This document shows, one piece after another, positions 8,436 to 17,060 of a stretch of DNA of 64,000 bases. The DNA comes from Bog-950 sp046329515 (GTDB lineage: Bacteria; Bacteroidota; Bacteroidia; Chitinophagales; LD1). The notes beneath the pieces are model-generated. The model ran no database searches, was not told the origin of the DNA, and saw only the letters and a program-made list of their open reading frames with translations. The DNA is taken from the NCBI GenBank assembly GCA_046329515.1, contig JAXLUM010000002.1, positions 930,001 through 994,000 on the forward strand. Reading direction: 5' to 3'. Within the stretch, counting starts at the first letter, position 1; each line of letters begins with the position of its first letter. The position numbers and the translations under genes were made by a program.

Positions 8436-9296
8436 AGAACCGCCATTCTTTGCTTCGGCAAGTAGTTCATTCAATGAACTTGCCATAATACCGCAACCCA
8501 ATAAGCCGCTTAAATAGTGGTAGAACTGTACTGCACTGTAACCCTGCGCCCGCATAGTTTTAATAGCTGTACCTCCTGAAGATTTAGAGAGTTTAATTCC
8601 CTCAGCATCCTTTACAAGGGGATGATGATAAAATTGACATTGTGAAAAAGAAGAGCTGTCGGTTAATTGCGCTAAGTATAATTGGGCTGCTGTACTGTTC
8701 AACAGGTCCTGCCCACGAACAATAAGGTTAATGTTGTAAAGCAAATCATCGGCAAGAGACGCAAGCTGGTATGCGGCAACACCATCCTTACGCCGTACTA
8801 CAAAGTTGTGCATGTCGTTTTGCAAACCAATATTGAGATTGCCTTGCGCCTTGTCCTTAACTACCATTGTGCTATCAGGTGTTAGTATGCGCAGGGCGCA
8901 GTCTTCCGTATCAAGCGGTAAATGTTTCTGATAGCAACTGCAATTACCTGCTTCTTTAAGGTTTTTGCGGGAGCAGTTACAGGCAAATACTTTTCCGCCG
9001 GCAATTAACTTTTGCAACAGCGTTTTGTACTGTGCGTTGCGCAGGTGCTGTGAAAAGTGCTTACGATGGTCCTCAACCGATTTAGGCCCTTCATCCCAAT
9101 CAATACCAAGCCACTGCAAGGTTTCAAAAATATCAGTCAAATACTCCTCGCGAATGCGTGGGGCATCCAAATCATCAATGCGCAAGCGTACAATGCCGTT
9201 ATCGTGGCGGGCCCAAAGCCAGGTTAAAACAAAGTTTACTGCATTGCCAATGTGCAAATAGCCACTGGGTGTTGGGGCAATGCGGGTGCGTAGCAT
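8406..9296 (-). CDS. gluQ: Glutamyl-Q tRNA(Asp) synthetase
   Basis: A 296-residue protein made only of the catalytic half of a glutamyl-tRNA synthetase. It has the HIGH-box variant HIGN (residues 15-18), the KMSKS-box variant KLSKS (235-239) and a cysteine-rich zinc-site region between them (C106, C108, C119, C121). There is no anticodon-binding domain, which marks it as GluQ-RS, the enzyme that attaches glutamate to queuosine in tRNA(Asp), rather than GltX. Expression probably starts from a -7 box only 4 nt upstream of the ATG. The 3' end overlaps the convergent ankyrin gene by 30 bp. Confidence 0.88.
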   Translation of the reverse strand: MLRTRIAPTPSGYLHIGNAVNFVLTWLWARHDNGIVRLRIDDLDAPRIREEYLTDIFETLQWLGIDWDEGPKSVEDHRKHFSQHLRNAQYKTLLQKLIAGGKVFACNCSRKNLKEAGNCSCYQKHLPLDTEDCALRILTPDSTMVVKDKAQGNLNIGLQNDMHNFVVRRKDGVAAYQLASLADDLLYNINLIVRGQDLLNSTAAQLYLAQLTDSSSFSQCQFYHHPLVKDAEGIKLSKSSGGTAIKTMRAQGYSAVQFYHYLSGLLGCGIMASSLNELLAEAKNGGSLFIRQGRLL

Positions 9297-9300
9297 AAGC

Positions 9301-9308
9301 CTAAAGTA
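9301..9308 (-). promoter_or_regulatory. -7 promoter box of gluQRS
   Basis: On the minus strand this reads TACTTTAG, one mismatch from the Bacteroidota -7 consensus TAnnTTTG, and it ends 4 nt before the gluQRS ATG. Transcription would begin at or very near the start codon. Confidence 0.45.
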
Positions 9309-9314
9309 AGCAGG

Positions 9315-9788
9315 CTATCTTAGGCGGTCAAGGCTTTTAATAAGGTCTTCATCCTTACGGATAAAATAGAAGGCCGCAAGGTTAAAAATAACCGCTGCCA
9401 GGCCGGCAAGGTTCCAGAACGTAAGTTGAACATTGCATTCAATAACCTTATGGGTTATAAAACTATCGTAACGGCACTCCCATGTTTGATAGCGGTAAAA
9501 AACATACACTAAGGAGCATACCCAAAGTAAAATGGAGAACCAACTGAACAGCATTTGCAGCTTGCGGTTTTTGTAAAGGAAGATGGCAATTAACGCAAAG
9601 CCACCCGCTGAACCGGCCATTATTGCATTTATAAAATACAGGTAGCCTTTATAAAACTCGTGTATTTCCCAACCGGGGTGTGTATTGGTTTTGGTGGGTT
9701 CTACCATAGCCAGCAACGGGAACCATAAATACAGGCCTAAACAAACCAACACCAGCAAAAAAAACACCGTTTGTATTCTTTGGATCAT
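9315..9788 (-). CDS. DUF4293 membrane protein
   Basis: A 157-residue protein with four predicted membrane helices (residues 5-25, 54-75, 82-104 and 126-146). The opening MIQRIQTVFFLLVLVCLGLY is characteristic of the DUF4293 family, found in Bacteroidota and of unknown function. It lies 18 nt upstream of gluQRS on the same strand, which may make an operon although gluQRS also seems to have its own promoter. The start codon is about 100 nt from that of the divergent thiolase gene. Confidence 0.75.
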   Translation of the reverse strand: MIQRIQTVFFLLVLVCLGLYLWFPLLAMVEPTKTNTHPGWEIHEFYKGYLYFINAIMAGSAGGFALIAIFLYKNRKLQMLFSWFSILLWVCSLVYVFYRYQTWECRYDSFITHKVIECNVQLTFWNLAGLAAVIFNLAAFYFIRKDEDLIKSLDRLR

Positions 9789-9807
9789 AGAATGCGTTTT
9801 GAAAAAT

Positions 9808-9815
9808 TACTTTTG
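9808..9815 (+). promoter_or_regulatory. -7 promoter box of the thiolase-truA operon
   Basis: TACTTTTG is a perfect match to the Bacteroidota -7 element TAnnTTTG. It lies 69 nt before the thiolase ATG at 9885. No TTG stands at the ideal -33 distance. Confidence 0.5.
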
Positions 9816-9884
9816 AGCCACAAACCTAAATTAATTTCTAACTGTAAAAACAGTACCGGCCATATAACCGGGCAGGAAAATAAA

Positions 9885-11081
9885 ATGGAAGCTTACATTA
9901 TTGATGCCGTACGCACACCAATAGGAAAATTTAACGGAAGCCTTAGCAGCATTAGACCTGATGATTTGGCGGCTATGGTAATTAAGGCAATAATTAAACG
10001 AAACGAAAACTGGTTAGACCCCGCCCTTATTGAAGAAGTAGTGCTGGGTGCCGCTAACCAAAGCGGTGAGGATAACCGCAATGTGGCGCGCATGGCTGCA
10101 TTATTAGCGGGCTTGCCTATAAGTGTTGCGGGGGTTACGGTTAACCGCTTATGTGCCTCGGGCTTGCAGGCAATTGCTGATGCCAGCCGTGCTATTAAAG
10201 CAGGCGAGGGTGAAATTTTTATTGCCGGCGGAGTAGAGAGTATGAGCCGTGCCCCTTATGTACTTTCTAAAGCTAACGGCGCATTTGACCGCACTCAACA
10301 AATGTTTGATACCACAATAGGGTGGCGCTTTACGAATAAGGCTTTCCCTAAAGAGGTAACCTTTGCCATGGGCGAAACAGCTGAAAATGTAGCGCAGGGT
10401 TGGAACATAAGCCGCGAAGAACAAGACCAGTTTGCGGTAAACTCTCAAACTAAATACCAGGCAGCGCACAATGCCGGAAAGTTTAATGATGAAATGATTC
10501 CTGTAGAAATAGATAAGGGCAAAGGCGAGAAGCTAATGTTTGAAAAAGATGAACAGCCCCGTTTATCAAGCCTACAGGACCTGGCCAAATTAAAAGCGGT
10601 ATTTGTGGCTAACGGAACAGTAACCGCCGGTAACAGCAGTGGTATAAACGATGGTGCGGCTGCGCTTATAATAGTAAGTGAAGATGTAGTGAAGCGATAT
10701 AATCTTAAGCCTTTAGGGCGTGTGGTATCAGTAGGTGTGGCCGGTGTAGAACCTTCGTGTATGGGCGTTGGCCCTGTGCCCGCTACAAAAAAGGCCTTGC
10801 AACGTGCCGGGTTAAACGTAGAAGACCTTGGTTTAATAGAATTAAATGAGGCCTTTGCCTCACAATCAATAGCCTGCATGCGCGATTTACAACTAAACCC
10901 TGAAAAGGTTAACGTAAACGGTGGCGCCATTGCGCTTGGCCATCCGCTGGGCAGTTCAGGAGCACGTATAACTACAACCCTTTTGCATGAAATGAAGAGA
11001 AGACAGGATGTAAAATATGGCCTGGCTACTATGTGCGTAGGGGTGGGCCAGGGTGTAGCCATTATTTACGAAAAGTGTTAA
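9885..11081 (+). CDS. Acetyl-CoA C-acyltransferase (thiolase)
   Basis: A 398-residue thiolase II/acetyl-CoA acetyltransferase family enzyme. The acyl-accepting Cys90 sits in NRLCASGLQAI; the other active-site motifs are NEAFA, GHPLGSSGAR (His base) and CVGVGQG near the C-terminus (second Cys). It catalyses the reversible thiolytic cleavage or condensation of (3-oxo)acyl-CoA in fatty-acid oxidation or ketone-body type metabolism. The in-frame ORF extends 38 codons further upstream, but the ATG at 9885 (MEAYIIDAVRTPIGKF) is where family members begin and was chosen. truA follows after 7 nt, so the two are co-transcribed. Confidence 0.93.
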   Translation: MEAYIIDAVRTPIGKFNGSLSSIRPDDLAAMVIKAIIKRNENWLDPALIEEVVLGAANQSGEDNRNVARMAALLAGLPISVAGVTVNRLCASGLQAIADASRAIKAGEGEIFIAGGVESMSRAPYVLSKANGAFDRTQQMFDTTIGWRFTNKAFPKEVTFAMGETAENVAQGWNISREEQDQFAVNSQTKYQAAHNAGKFNDEMIPVEIDKGKGEKLMFEKDEQPRLSSLQDLAKLKAVFVANGTVTAGNSSGINDGAAALIIVSEDVVKRYNLKPLGRVVSVGVAGVEPSCMGVGPVPATKKALQRAGLNVEDLGLIELNEAFASQSIACMRDLQLNPEKVNVNGGAIALGHPLGSSGARITTTLLHEMKRRQDVKYGLATMCVGVGQGVAIIYEKC

Positions 11082-11088
11082 GCCCTGT

Positions 11089-11913
11089 ATGAAGCAGCGG
11101 TATTTTCTGCATTTGCGTTTTGATGGCACTAACTATTGCGGCTGGCAGGTACAGGCTAATGCTCCTTCGGTTCAGCAAATGATTAATGAGGCCTTGTTTA
11201 AGTTGCTGGGCCACGAGATACGTTCCATGGGCTGTGGCCGTACGGATACCGGAGTGCATGCCAAGGATTTCTATATGCACTTTGATGCCTACAAAGAGAT
11301 AGTTGACCTGAAAGATTTTTTGTTCCGCCTTAATTGTGTTTTGCCTGACGACATCTCCATTTTCAGCATAATACCATTACAGGAAAAAGCGCACGCCCGC
11401 TTTGATGCTACCGAGCGCACATATGAATATTATATATATTTTGATAAATCGCCTTTTATAAGGCGTTTTGCCTGCTACCAGGGCTTTTATAAAATTGATT
11501 GGAGCAAAGTGATTGAGGCTGCTGAGTTTTTAAAGGGCATTGAAGACTTCACTTCACTATGCTTACCCAGTGAGGACTTTAAAACCAACCTGTGTTACAT
11601 TAAACAAAGCCGCTGGGATGTTTTGTCGGGTCACCATTTAATATTGAAGCCTTACGACCCACAGGATTTAAGCCCTGTAAAGCCCGAATCCACTCCGCAA
11701 ACAGGGGAGGTGTTTCGGTTTACGGTTACCAGCAACCGCTTTTTGCGGGGTATGGTAAGGCGCATAGTAGGCACCAGCTTAATGGTAGGTAAAGGAAAAA
11801 TAAGCCTTGATGCGTTTAAGGAAACCGTACTGGCCAAAAAAGAATTTAAAGTTCATCACCTGGCCCCGCCCAATGGCCTTTTCCTTTCAAAAATTCTGTA
11901 TCCCTACATTTAA
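11089..11913 (+). CDS. truA: tRNA pseudouridine(38-40) synthase TruA
   Basis: A 274-residue TruA. The start RYFLHLRFDGTNYCGWQVQ and the catalytic motif GRTDTGVHA (nucleophile Asp53) are diagnostic, and the late FLRGMVRRIVGT segment is the conserved tRNA-binding region. The enzyme isomerises uridines 38-40 in the anticodon stem-loop. It begins 7 nt after the thiolase stop and has no promoter of its own that I can see. Length is normal. Confidence 0.96.
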   Translation: MKQRYFLHLRFDGTNYCGWQVQANAPSVQQMINEALFKLLGHEIRSMGCGRTDTGVHAKDFYMHFDAYKEIVDLKDFLFRLNCVLPDDISIFSIIPLQEKAHARFDATERTYEYYIYFDKSPFIRRFACYQGFYKIDWSKVIEAAEFLKGIEDFTSLCLPSEDFKTNLCYIKQSRWDVLSGHHLILKPYDPQDLSPVKPESTPQTGEVFRFTVTSNRFLRGMVRRIVGTSLMVGKGKISLDAFKETVLAKKEFKVHHLAPPNGLFLSKILYPYI

Positions 11914-11941
11914 CGTTCAAACATCTATTCAATAAGCTTAT

Positions 11942-11949
11942 TACTTTTG
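11942..11949 (+). promoter_or_regulatory. -7 promoter box abutting the ABC exporter start
   Basis: TACTTTTG matches the TAnnTTTG consensus and ends 6 nt before the ATG at 11956, so the transcript would be leaderless or nearly so. Confidence 0.6.
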
Positions 11950-11955
11950 CGGCGG

Positions 11956-13758
11956 ATGGCAGAAGGACAAAAGCAAGCGTTTTTAGATTTTAACTTATTA
12001 AAGAGAATCATTCGGTTAGCAGACCCTTACAAAGGCGTTTTCTATTCCTCAATTTTTCTATCAATAGTGTTGGCCGGCCTGGCAGTGGTTCAACCACTAA
12101 TGATTATATACACTACAGACCACTACATTACCGATGAACATTTTGATTTTGATGGGCTGAAAAGAATGTCCATATGGATGGTGGCGATACTAATAGCCAC
12201 GGCAGTATTACGCTATAGCTTTAACTATATAACGGCCTGGTTGGGTCAAAACATTGTAAAGGATATGCGCGTGCGTGTTTACAACCACATTATCAATTCG
12301 CGCTTAACCTACTTCGATCAAACCCCCATAGGCACTTCTACCACCCGTACCATAACCGATATTGAAGCTATTAACGACACCTTTAGCGAAGGCCTGATAA
12401 GCATAGTTGCCGATATACTTACCATAGTAAGTGTGTTTGCTACCATGGTTTGGGTAAACTGGAAGGTTGGTTTGGCCAGCATAGCCGTACTGCCTTTCCT
12501 GTTATGGGTAACCCGCTGGTTTCAGCAAGGGGTAAAAAAGTCCTTCCAGGAAGAGCGCGCACAAATTGGCCGGCTTAACGCCTTTTTACAGGAGCACATT
12601 ACCGGCATGCGCATCATTCAGATATTTAATGTAGAAGAAAAGGAGCGCAAAAAGTTTGAAGAAATAAACCTTGCCCTTCGCGAAGCTAATGTGCGCGGTA
12701 TTTGGTATTACTCCTTGTTTTTTCCTGCGGTGGAAGTTTGCCTTGCAGTAGCCATAGGTTGTATGGTGTGGATGGCCTCTAACGAAATTTTAAAAGGCAG
12801 CACCTTTAATGATAACCCCTTAGACATAAGCGGGGTGGGTATTATATCGGGCTTTTTGCTGCTTATAAATATGCTGTTTAGGCCACTGCGTTTTATTGCC
12901 GATAAGGTAAACGTTATACAGCGCGGCATTGTAGCAAGCGAACGCGTGTTTAAGCTTTTAGATAAAGATGAGCGCATACCCAGTACAGGTAATTATGCGC
13001 CTGCAGAAATTAAAGGCAAGTTAAGTTTTGAAAATGTATGGTTTGCCTACAACAACGAGAACTGGGTTTTAAAGGACATAAACTTTACCCTTAATGCGGG
13101 CGAAACCCTTGCCGTTGTAGGAGCAACCGGCTCAGGCAAAACAACTACCATTAGTATTTTGGGAAGGTTCTACGATATTACGAAGGGCGCCATTAAGATT
13201 GATGACGTTGACATTCGGGAATACGAGTTAAGCGCATTACGCTCAAAAATGAGCGTTGTATTGCAGGATGTATTTCTTTTTGCCGGCAGCGTTTACGAAA
13301 ACATTACCCTGCGCAACGAAAACATTTCAAAAGAACAGGTGCTGCGTGCAGCTAAATTGGTGGGTGCGCATGAATTTATTAGCCGCTTACCGGGTGGTTA
13401 TGACTATAAGGTAATGGAACGTGGGGCAACCCTTTCCATGGGGCAACGGCAACTTATTTCCTTTGTGCGGGCGCTGGTTTTTAACCCCAATATCCTAATT
13501 CTGGATGAGGCTACTTCTTCCATTGATACCGAAAGCGAGGCCTTAATTCAACACGCCATTGAGGAGCTTGTGAAAGGCAGAACATCAATTGTTATAGCCC
13601 ACAGGCTTTCAACTATACGCCATGCCCACAAAATTGCCGTGTTCGATAAAGGCAGCCTTAAAGAATTCGGCAGCCACGAAGAGTTACTGCAACTTAATGG
13701 CTACTACCGCAAACTGTACGACATGCAATTTGTTAAACAGGATACCAAGGTTTTCTAA
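11956..13758 (+). CDS. ABC exporter, fused permease and ATPase (MsbA-like)
   Basis: A 600-residue half-transporter. Residues about 20-320 hold six membrane helices of a type I ABC exporter; the nucleotide-binding domain follows with Walker A GATGSGKTT (about 389-397), the signature LSMGQRQ (about 493) and Walker B ILILDEATS (about 513), then the H-loop HRLST. It acts as a homodimer in the inner membrane, exporting a lipid, peptide or drug; MsbA-like lipid flipping is possible but not demonstrable. The reading frame opens at a TTG at 11947, but that TTG is part of the -7 promoter box, so the ATG at 11956 is the likely start. Confidence 0.92.
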   Translation: MAEGQKQAFLDFNLLKRIIRLADPYKGVFYSSIFLSIVLAGLAVVQPLMIIYTTDHYITDEHFDFDGLKRMSIWMVAILIATAVLRYSFNYITAWLGQNIVKDMRVRVYNHIINSRLTYFDQTPIGTSTTRTITDIEAINDTFSEGLISIVADILTIVSVFATMVWVNWKVGLASIAVLPFLLWVTRWFQQGVKKSFQEERAQIGRLNAFLQEHITGMRIIQIFNVEEKERKKFEEINLALREANVRGIWYYSLFFPAVEVCLAVAIGCMVWMASNEILKGSTFNDNPLDISGVGIISGFLLLINMLFRPLRFIADKVNVIQRGIVASERVFKLLDKDERIPSTGNYAPAEIKGKLSFENVWFAYNNENWVLKDINFTLNAGETLAVVGATGSGKTTTISILGRFYDITKGAIKIDDVDIREYELSALRSKMSVVLQDVFLFAGSVYENITLRNENISKEQVLRAAKLVGAHEFISRLPGGYDYKVMERGATLSMGQRQLISFVRALVFNPNILILDEATSSIDTESEALIQHAIEELVKGRTSIVIAHRLSTIRHAHKIAVFDKGSLKEFGSHEELLQLNGYYRKLYDMQFVKQDTKVF

Positions 13759-13862
13759 CATATATTCCCAACCTATTGATAAGCAGGCTAGTATCTTTCT
13801 CATGCCTGTCTATTTTTATAGATTTCATGGTCTGTTTACAGCAGCGAAAATTCCGAAACCGT

Positions 13863-13892
13863 TTGGAAATTGCTGTTTTGTTGTTATACTTG
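13863..13892 (+). promoter_or_regulatory. Promoter of the small lipoprotein gene
   Basis: TTG at 13863-13865, exactly 19 bp, then TATACTTG at 13885-13892: the spacing of the Bacteroidota -33/-7 promoter with one mismatch in the -7 box. The start codon is 28 nt downstream. Confidence 0.6.
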
Positions 13893-13920
13893 TTGTATTG
13901 TTAACCAAACACATTATCTC

Positions 13921-14115
13921 ATGAAAAAAGTATTGTTAATGTTAGTAGCTGGTGCTTTCATCAGCACATCTTTGATCTCTTGCAGCAAGTGCGGTCACTG
14001 CGAAGTTGGCGGCACCACCACAATCACCAAAATTTGCCAGAAAGACAGCAAAACTCTTTATGATGCTGCTGAATCTTCTTGCAGCCTGCAGGGTGGTACA
14101 TGGAAAAACGACTAA
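13921..14115 (+). CDS. Small cysteine-rich lipoprotein
   Basis: A 64-residue protein of unknown function. The N-terminus MKKVLLMLVAGAFISTSLISC is a lipoprotein signal peptide with the acylated cysteine at residue 21. The mature peptide of about 43 residues has four more cysteines (K-C-G-H-C, later ICQK and SSC) and ends in GGTW. It is a stand-alone gene with its own promoter and strong terminator, so it may be well expressed. The frame is open 17 codons further upstream but the ATG at 13921 gives a textbook lipoprotein start. It resembles in style, though not clearly in sequence, the small lipoprotein at 35878. Confidence 0.75.
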   Translation: MKKVLLMLVAGAFISTSLISCSKCGHCEVGGTTTITKICQKDSKTLYDAAESSCSLQGGTWKND

Positions 14116-14133
14116 TTCACTAATTGGTTTTGT

Positions 14134-14170
14134 GAAAGGGTTGCCTGAACCGGCAACCCTTTCGTTTTTT
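14134..14170 (+). terminator. Strong terminator after the small lipoprotein
   Basis: A perfect 12-bp stem (GAAAGGGTTGCC at 14134-14145, complement at 14152-14163) with a 6-nt loop and six T at 14165-14170. It stands between this gene and the convergent serC. Confidence 0.9.
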
Positions 14171-14174
14171 AGGC

Positions 14175-15251
14175 CTATGCCTTTTCTTTTTCAAAAGCTG
14201 CCATAGCTTCAATAAGGGTATCAACTCCTGTTTCAGGCATGGCGTTATAAATTGAAGCTCTTAACCCGCCAACATAGCGGTGCCCTTCAATGCCTACTAT
14301 TCCAAAATTCTTTGCAAAGGCTGCAAAATTCTTATCCCGCTCTTTATCACCGGTAGTAAAACAAACGTTCATTAAGGAACGGTCTTCTTTAGCCACTATG
14401 CCTTTAAAAAGCGAGCTGCTGTCAATGGCGTTATACAGCTTTTGGGCTTTTTGAATGTTAGCGCTTTCAAGGTTCTTTAAGCCTTGTTTCTTAATCCACT
14501 CTAAGGTTAAGTACGAAACATACACTGCAAATACCGATGGTGTATTCAGCATGCTGTCTGCTTCAATGTGCTTTCTGTAATCCAGCATTTTAGGTATGGC
14601 GCGGTTTACCTTGCCCAATATTTCTTTGTTTACAATTACCAGGGTGGTGCCTGCAGCGCCTGCATTTTTTTGAGCGCCTGCATAAATCAGGTCGAAACGG
14701 TTAAAGTCTAATTCTCTTGAAAATATATCGCTGCTCATATCGCAAACAAGCGGCACCCCGGCATTCAATGGCAGTTTTGCGCCATGCAGTTGCGTGCCGT
14801 AAATAGTGTTGTTTGAAGTGCAATGCAAATAAGCAGAACCGGGCGCAACAGAAATTTGAGCGGGAACAGAAGTATAGTTCCCTTCGCGTGAGGAGCCTGC
14901 AATATGCACGTTACCGAAAAGCTTAGCCTCTTCCATAGCGCCATGGGCCCAATAACCGGTATCAAAGTACGATGCCGTAGCGCCACCATCTAAAAGGTTA
15001 TAGGGTACCATATGAAATTGCGACAGCGCCCCACCGTGCAGGTACACCACTTCATAGCGTTCATCCAGTTTCATTAGCTCCTTTACCAGCGCCCTTGCTT
15101 TTTCCATTACCTCAACAAAAGGTTTGCTGCGGTGCGAAATTTCTAAAACGCTTAAGCCCGAACCCTGAAAGTTGCCTAATGCTTCCTGTGCCTGTTGCAA
15201 AACTTCCTGGGGTAAAATAGCCGGACCGCTGTAGAAATTTATTTTCTTCAT
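14175..15251 (-). CDS. serC: Phosphoserine aminotransferase
   Basis: A 358-residue class V PLP enzyme. The start MKKINFYSGPAILPQEVL is the SerC signature, and the PLP lysine is K195 in AGAQKNAGAAG with the cofactor aspartate D171 (VCDMSSD). It converts 3-phosphohydroxypyruvate and glutamate to phosphoserine in serine synthesis, with a second role in pyridoxal phosphate synthesis in some bacteria. The frame is open 29 codons further upstream, but the ATG at 15251 is where the family begins, and a perfect -7 box lies 4 nt before it. No serA or serB is adjacent. Confidence 0.95.
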   Translation of the reverse strand: MKKINFYSGPAILPQEVLQQAQEALGNFQGSGLSVLEISHRSKPFVEVMEKARALVKELMKLDERYEVVYLHGGALSQFHMVPYNLLDGGATASYFDTGYWAHGAMEEAKLFGNVHIAGSSREGNYTSVPAQISVAPGSAYLHCTSNNTIYGTQLHGAKLPLNAGVPLVCDMSSDIFSRELDFNRFDLIYAGAQKNAGAAGTTLVIVNKEILGKVNRAIPKMLDYRKHIEADSMLNTPSVFAVYVSYLTLEWIKKQGLKNLESANIQKAQKLYNAIDSSSLFKGIVAKEDRSLMNVCFTTGDKERDKNFAAFAKNFGIVGIEGHRYVGGLRASIYNAMPETGVDTLIEAMAAFEKEKA

Positions 15252-15255
15252 AAGG

Positions 15256-15263
15256 CAAACATA
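15256..15263 (-). promoter_or_regulatory. -7 promoter box abutting the serC start
   Basis: On the minus strand this is TATGTTTG, a perfect TAnnTTTG, ending 4 nt before the serC ATG. It supports the chosen start and a leaderless or near-leaderless mRNA. Confidence 0.55.
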
Positions 15264-15331
15264 ACCGATGTGCAGCAGATGAGGAGGGGTAAATAGCGGC
15301 AAAGAAACTTCACTAACCATAAAACCATAGC

Positions 15332-15796
15332 ATGGCAACAGAAATTGAACGCATCCGCAAATTGTTTCAGCGCAATTGGGAAGGCCCCATGTGGTACGGA
15401 GGCCGGCTTATGGATAAGTTTAAAGACCTAAGTTGGGAGCAGGCCTACAAAAAGCCCGCTAACTTCAGCCATAATATTTACGAGTATGTGCGCCACATGC
15501 ATTGCTGGCGTGTATTTGTGTTGGAGCAACTAAGGGGTCACCAGGACTATCGGGTTGAACTGAACTCCGAAGAAGATTGGATAACGCAATACGAACCAAC
15601 GGAAGTAAACTGGCTTAAGGCATTGGCTGATTTAGAGCAAAGCCAAAAGGATTTAGACGAGGCCCTTGCAGGTTTTGACGATGGGCGTTTAGAGGAAACC
15701 GTGCCCGGTCGTAATTTTAAGTGGTATGCTATGCTGCATGGCGTTATACACCACGATATTTACCATAGTGCGCAAATAGGGCTGTTGCTGAAGTAA
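15332..15796 (+). CDS. DinB-family protein
   Basis: A 154-residue helical-bundle protein of the DinB/YfiT superfamily. Candidate metal ligands are histidines at H55/H57 (VRHMHCW) and H140/H141 and H145 (HGVIHHDIYHSAQIG), the usual placing near helices 2 and 4. Family members are metal-binding proteins, some thiol-dependent transferases, often without a known substrate. The gene runs divergently from serC, with 80 nt between start codons. Confidence 0.75.
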   Translation: MATEIERIRKLFQRNWEGPMWYGGRLMDKFKDLSWEQAYKKPANFSHNIYEYVRHMHCWRVFVLEQLRGHQDYRVELNSEEDWITQYEPTEVNWLKALADLEQSQKDLDEALAGFDDGRLEETVPGRNFKWYAMLHGVIHHDIYHSAQIGLLLK

Positions 15797-15838
15797 AGGC
15801 ACAATGCACTAATAATTCCCTCATATCCTTTCCTTGCT

Positions 15839-15846
15839 TACTTTAG
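15839..15846 (+). promoter_or_regulatory. -7 promoter box of the TPR lipoprotein gene
   Basis: TACTTTAG, one mismatch from TAnnTTTG, ends 8 nt before the ATG at 15855. Confidence 0.4.
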
Positions 15847-15854
15847 CGCCCGCT

Positions 15855-16532
15855 ATGAGGAACCACATCCTTTTTTTACTGGCGGCCCTTATGTTGTTAA
15901 GCGCCTGCACCCGCAATAACAACGAGGCCAAGCGCGATAAGGAATATGAAAAGTACCTGGAGTATAAGGACATCTTTAACGCCTATGGCACTGTGCCTGC
16001 TGATACTACCCGCCTTAAGCTGGAGGATTTTTTAAAACACTTTCCGGAGAATGCACAGGCTTGGGTGTTTTATGCCCGCGTTATGTACGATGCTAACCAA
16101 CTGCCGCAAAGCATGGAGGCTTACCGCAAGGCCATTGCCAGCAACCCGCGCTACAGCGCCGGCTACAGCGGCCTTGGCACCCTGCACCGTATAATGGGCA
16201 ATACCGATAGCGCGCAGTATTACCTGCAGCAGGCCCTGGCGTTAAAAGATTCTTCTGCCTTTACCTATGTAAACCTATCGGCTGTGTATTTGGTGCAAAA
16301 CAAAACACCGCTTAGCTTAACCTATGCCGATACTGCCCTGCAGCTGGCTGATAGCAATGCAGCCATACTATCGGGCCTTAGCTTTATTTACGCCAAAGCG
16401 GGCAAGCCGCTAACAAGTGATAGCCTTTTCCGCACGGCACTGGCTATGGGCCTGCGCGATAGTGCAGGTTTCTGCAAGGTGCTTAACGGCGAAATGAAAC
16501 TGGAAGATTACTACCGGATTAATAAATACTGA
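15855..16532 (+). CDS. TPR-repeat lipoprotein
   Basis: A 225-residue lipoprotein. The signal peptide MRNHILFLLAALMLLSAC ends in a lipobox with acylated Cys18. The rest holds about four tetratricopeptide repeats (AQAWVFYARVMYDANQL.., SAGYSGLGTLHRIMGNT.., AFTYVNLSAVYLVQNKT.., AAILSGLSFIYAKAGKP..). It is expected at a membrane facing the periplasm as a scaffold. The next gene starts 4 nt after its stop, so the two form an operon. An upstream alternative start at 15834 would spoil the signal peptide. Confidence 0.82.
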   Translation: MRNHILFLLAALMLLSACTRNNNEAKRDKEYEKYLEYKDIFNAYGTVPADTTRLKLEDFLKHFPENAQAWVFYARVMYDANQLPQSMEAYRKAIASNPRYSAGYSGLGTLHRIMGNTDSAQYYLQQALALKDSSAFTYVNLSAVYLVQNKTPLSLTYADTALQLADSNAAILSGLSFIYAKAGKPLTSDSLFRTALAMGLRDSAGFCKVLNGEMKLEDYYRINKY

Positions 16533-16536
16533 TTAC

Positions 16537-17028
16537 GTGAAAGAAACTGTTTTACAAGTAGTGCGCGAATTGCTGTGGTTAACCATTACCGCCGCCCTTA
16601 GCTTTGCTGTGCTTTACCCTATTACCGCCAAGTTGGACCCCTTTATTTACTACAACACCGTTTTTGCTTTTGTGTTTGTATCCATTACGTACTTCCGCTG
16701 GAGTATGATGATAAAAAGCCTGCCGTTCTTTAGGCCAGGTGTTGTGCGCTTTTTGTTGTTTGCCATTAACCTTAGCCTGTTCATCTTCTTTGCATCGCGC
16801 ATGCAAAAATACCTGGGCCTTATGGATAACTTCTACACTGAGGACTTCGGCTTCCCTAAGGTGATATTGTATGATGAAGACAAAACGCACCTGCTTAAAT
16901 ACATCTACAACGTAATTGTGTTTTTCGGCACCGCCAGTTTAATTATGATAATAGCGCTTAACGTGCGCATTATTATTGCCTGGTGGCAATTCTACAAATA
17001 CAAAAGCAGCGCTCTGCTTGATGATTGA
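16537..17028 (+). CDS. Inner-membrane protein of unknown function
   Basis: A 163-residue protein with four predicted membrane helices (about residues 9-27, 37-55, 66-84 and 122-146) and a short loop rich in charged residues (GFPKVILYDEDKTH) between helices 3 and 4. I do not recognise a family. It begins with GTG 4 nt after the TPR lipoprotein stop and probably works with it. It is the last gene before the repeat-rich island. Confidence 0.65.
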   Translation: MKETVLQVVRELLWLTITAALSFAVLYPITAKLDPFIYYNTVFAFVFVSITYFRWSMMIKSLPFFRPGVVRFLLFAINLSLFIFFASRMQKYLGLMDNFYTEDFGFPKVILYDEDKTHLLKYIYNVIVFFGTASLIMIIALNVRIIIAWWQFYKYKSSALLDD

Positions 17029-17060
17029 GCGAGGGCTTGCGTTAAACAGCAATTAATTAT

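Noticed and set aside
10445..11062. A long open frame (about 205 codons) antisense to the thiolase gene
   Set aside because: Its sequence is the mirror of the conserved thiolase codons, has no recognisable motif, and such antisense frames are common opposite moderately GC-rich genes.
11947..11955. TTG start codon of the ABC exporter
   Set aside because: The TTG overlaps the -7 promoter box TACTTTTG; the ATG at 11956 is the better start. The same reasoning rejects TTG 30449 for nadE.
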